From assembly GCA_937988885.1 (NCBI GenBank), contig CALKHR010000197.1:1-64000 (forward strand): DNA of 64,000 nt, written 5' to 3'. Source of the DNA: an uncultured Roseiflexaceae bacterium. GTDB lineage: Bacteria; Chloroflexota; Chloroflexia; Chloroflexales; Roseiflexaceae. Position 1 is the stretch's first letter, and each line of letters begins with the position of its first letter. The translations under genes and the position numbers were made by a program. Under the pieces are notes generated by a model, which was given only the letters and a program-made list of their open reading frames with translations, made no database searches and had not been told where the DNA came from. Below are positions 63,893-64,000 of this stretch, one piece after another.

Positions 63893-64000
63893 CTACTTCT
63901 TGGCCGCCAACTGCTCGATATACGCACGGCTCTCCTGCAGACCCGCATCGTTCGGCGCAAACGTAAGCGCCTTATCCAGCGTTTCGCGCGCCTTATCGAA
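63893..64000 (-). CDS. C-terminal end of a TPR-like protein (partial)
   Basis: Only the last 35 codons are in the window, ending with TAG (complement of 63893-63895). The peptide FDKARETLDKALTFAPNDAG-QESRAYIEQLAAKK has the TPR pattern of paired helices with Ala and Pro-Asn-Asp at the turn. The rest of the gene lies beyond 64000. The intrinsic terminator just after the stop supports this frame. Confidence 0.6.
   Translation of the reverse strand, partial: FDKARETLDKALTFAPNDAGLQESRAYIEQLAAKK

Overview
The window looks like a piece of a chromosome from the phylum Chloroflexota, probably class Chloroflexia. This is inferred from gene content: a nuo operon with two nuoM genes, FhaA/FhaB-type FHA proteins, MurT, XRE/NB-ARC/TPR regulators, a DUF5667 protein with an ECF sigma factor, and lipoproteins with an LTAC-GG lipobox. 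G+C is moderately high, apart from an AT-rich stretch near 46.4-47.9 kb. I cannot name a genus. I see no rRNA, tRNA, CRISPR array, intact insertion sequence or prophage.

Layout. 1-2.7 kb: the 3' end of rho, an AIM24-family protein, and two FHA-domain genes. 2.8-17.0 kb: one long operon nuoABCD-I-HJKLMMN with a good promoter before nuoA and a strong terminator after nuoN. It encodes the quinone-binding and membrane proton-pumping parts of respiratory complex I, but not the NADH module (NuoEFG). 17.4-20.5 kb: xanthine phosphoribosyltransferase, then on the minus strand an ECF sigma factor, a DUF5667 membrane protein and a small exported protein. 20.6-23.8 kb: a nucleotidyltransferase/phosphomannomutase fusion and a phasin-like protein. 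23.9-30.2 kb: two paralogous tiny membrane proteins, an MFS transporter, a YgjP-like metallopeptidase, a DUF2278 protein, a fructosamine-kinase-like protein, a low-molecular-weight phosphatase and a YggS/PLPBP protein. 30.2-40.1 kb: a pseudokinase fused to DnaJ-type zinc fingers, a two-domain amidase, a family 9 glycosyltransferase, a sensor histidine kinase and an orphan molybdenum hydroxylase large subunit. 40.6-46.4 kb: two VWA lipoproteins flanking murT, an inverted-repeat-bounded noncoding element and a second ECF sigma factor. 46.8-54.3 kb: a NUDIX hydrolase, a hybrid histidine kinase with a response regulator, a 56-residue unknown protein and an SPFH/band-7 pair. 54.9-64.0 kb: a 1536-residue exported mosaic protein, a small lipoprotein, an XRE-NB-ARC-TPR regulator and the C-terminal end of a TPR-like protein.

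Common threads are energy conservation (nuo), envelope and surface functions (MurT, amidase, VWA lipoproteins, SPFH proteins, the giant exported protein) and signalling (two sigma factors, two histidine kinases, FHA proteins, a pseudokinase, a STAND regulator). The most unusual observations are: a NuoI with a long repeated Ala/Pro/Lys tail; a second NuoM lacking the conserved TM7 lysine; the pseudokinase-zinc-finger fusion; a sugar nucleotidyltransferase whose attached phosphomannomutase domain has lost its metal-binding loop; a 43-bp palindromic dispersed repeat with a compensatory base change; and a ~370-bp noncoding element with tandem hairpins and a 14-codon ORF.
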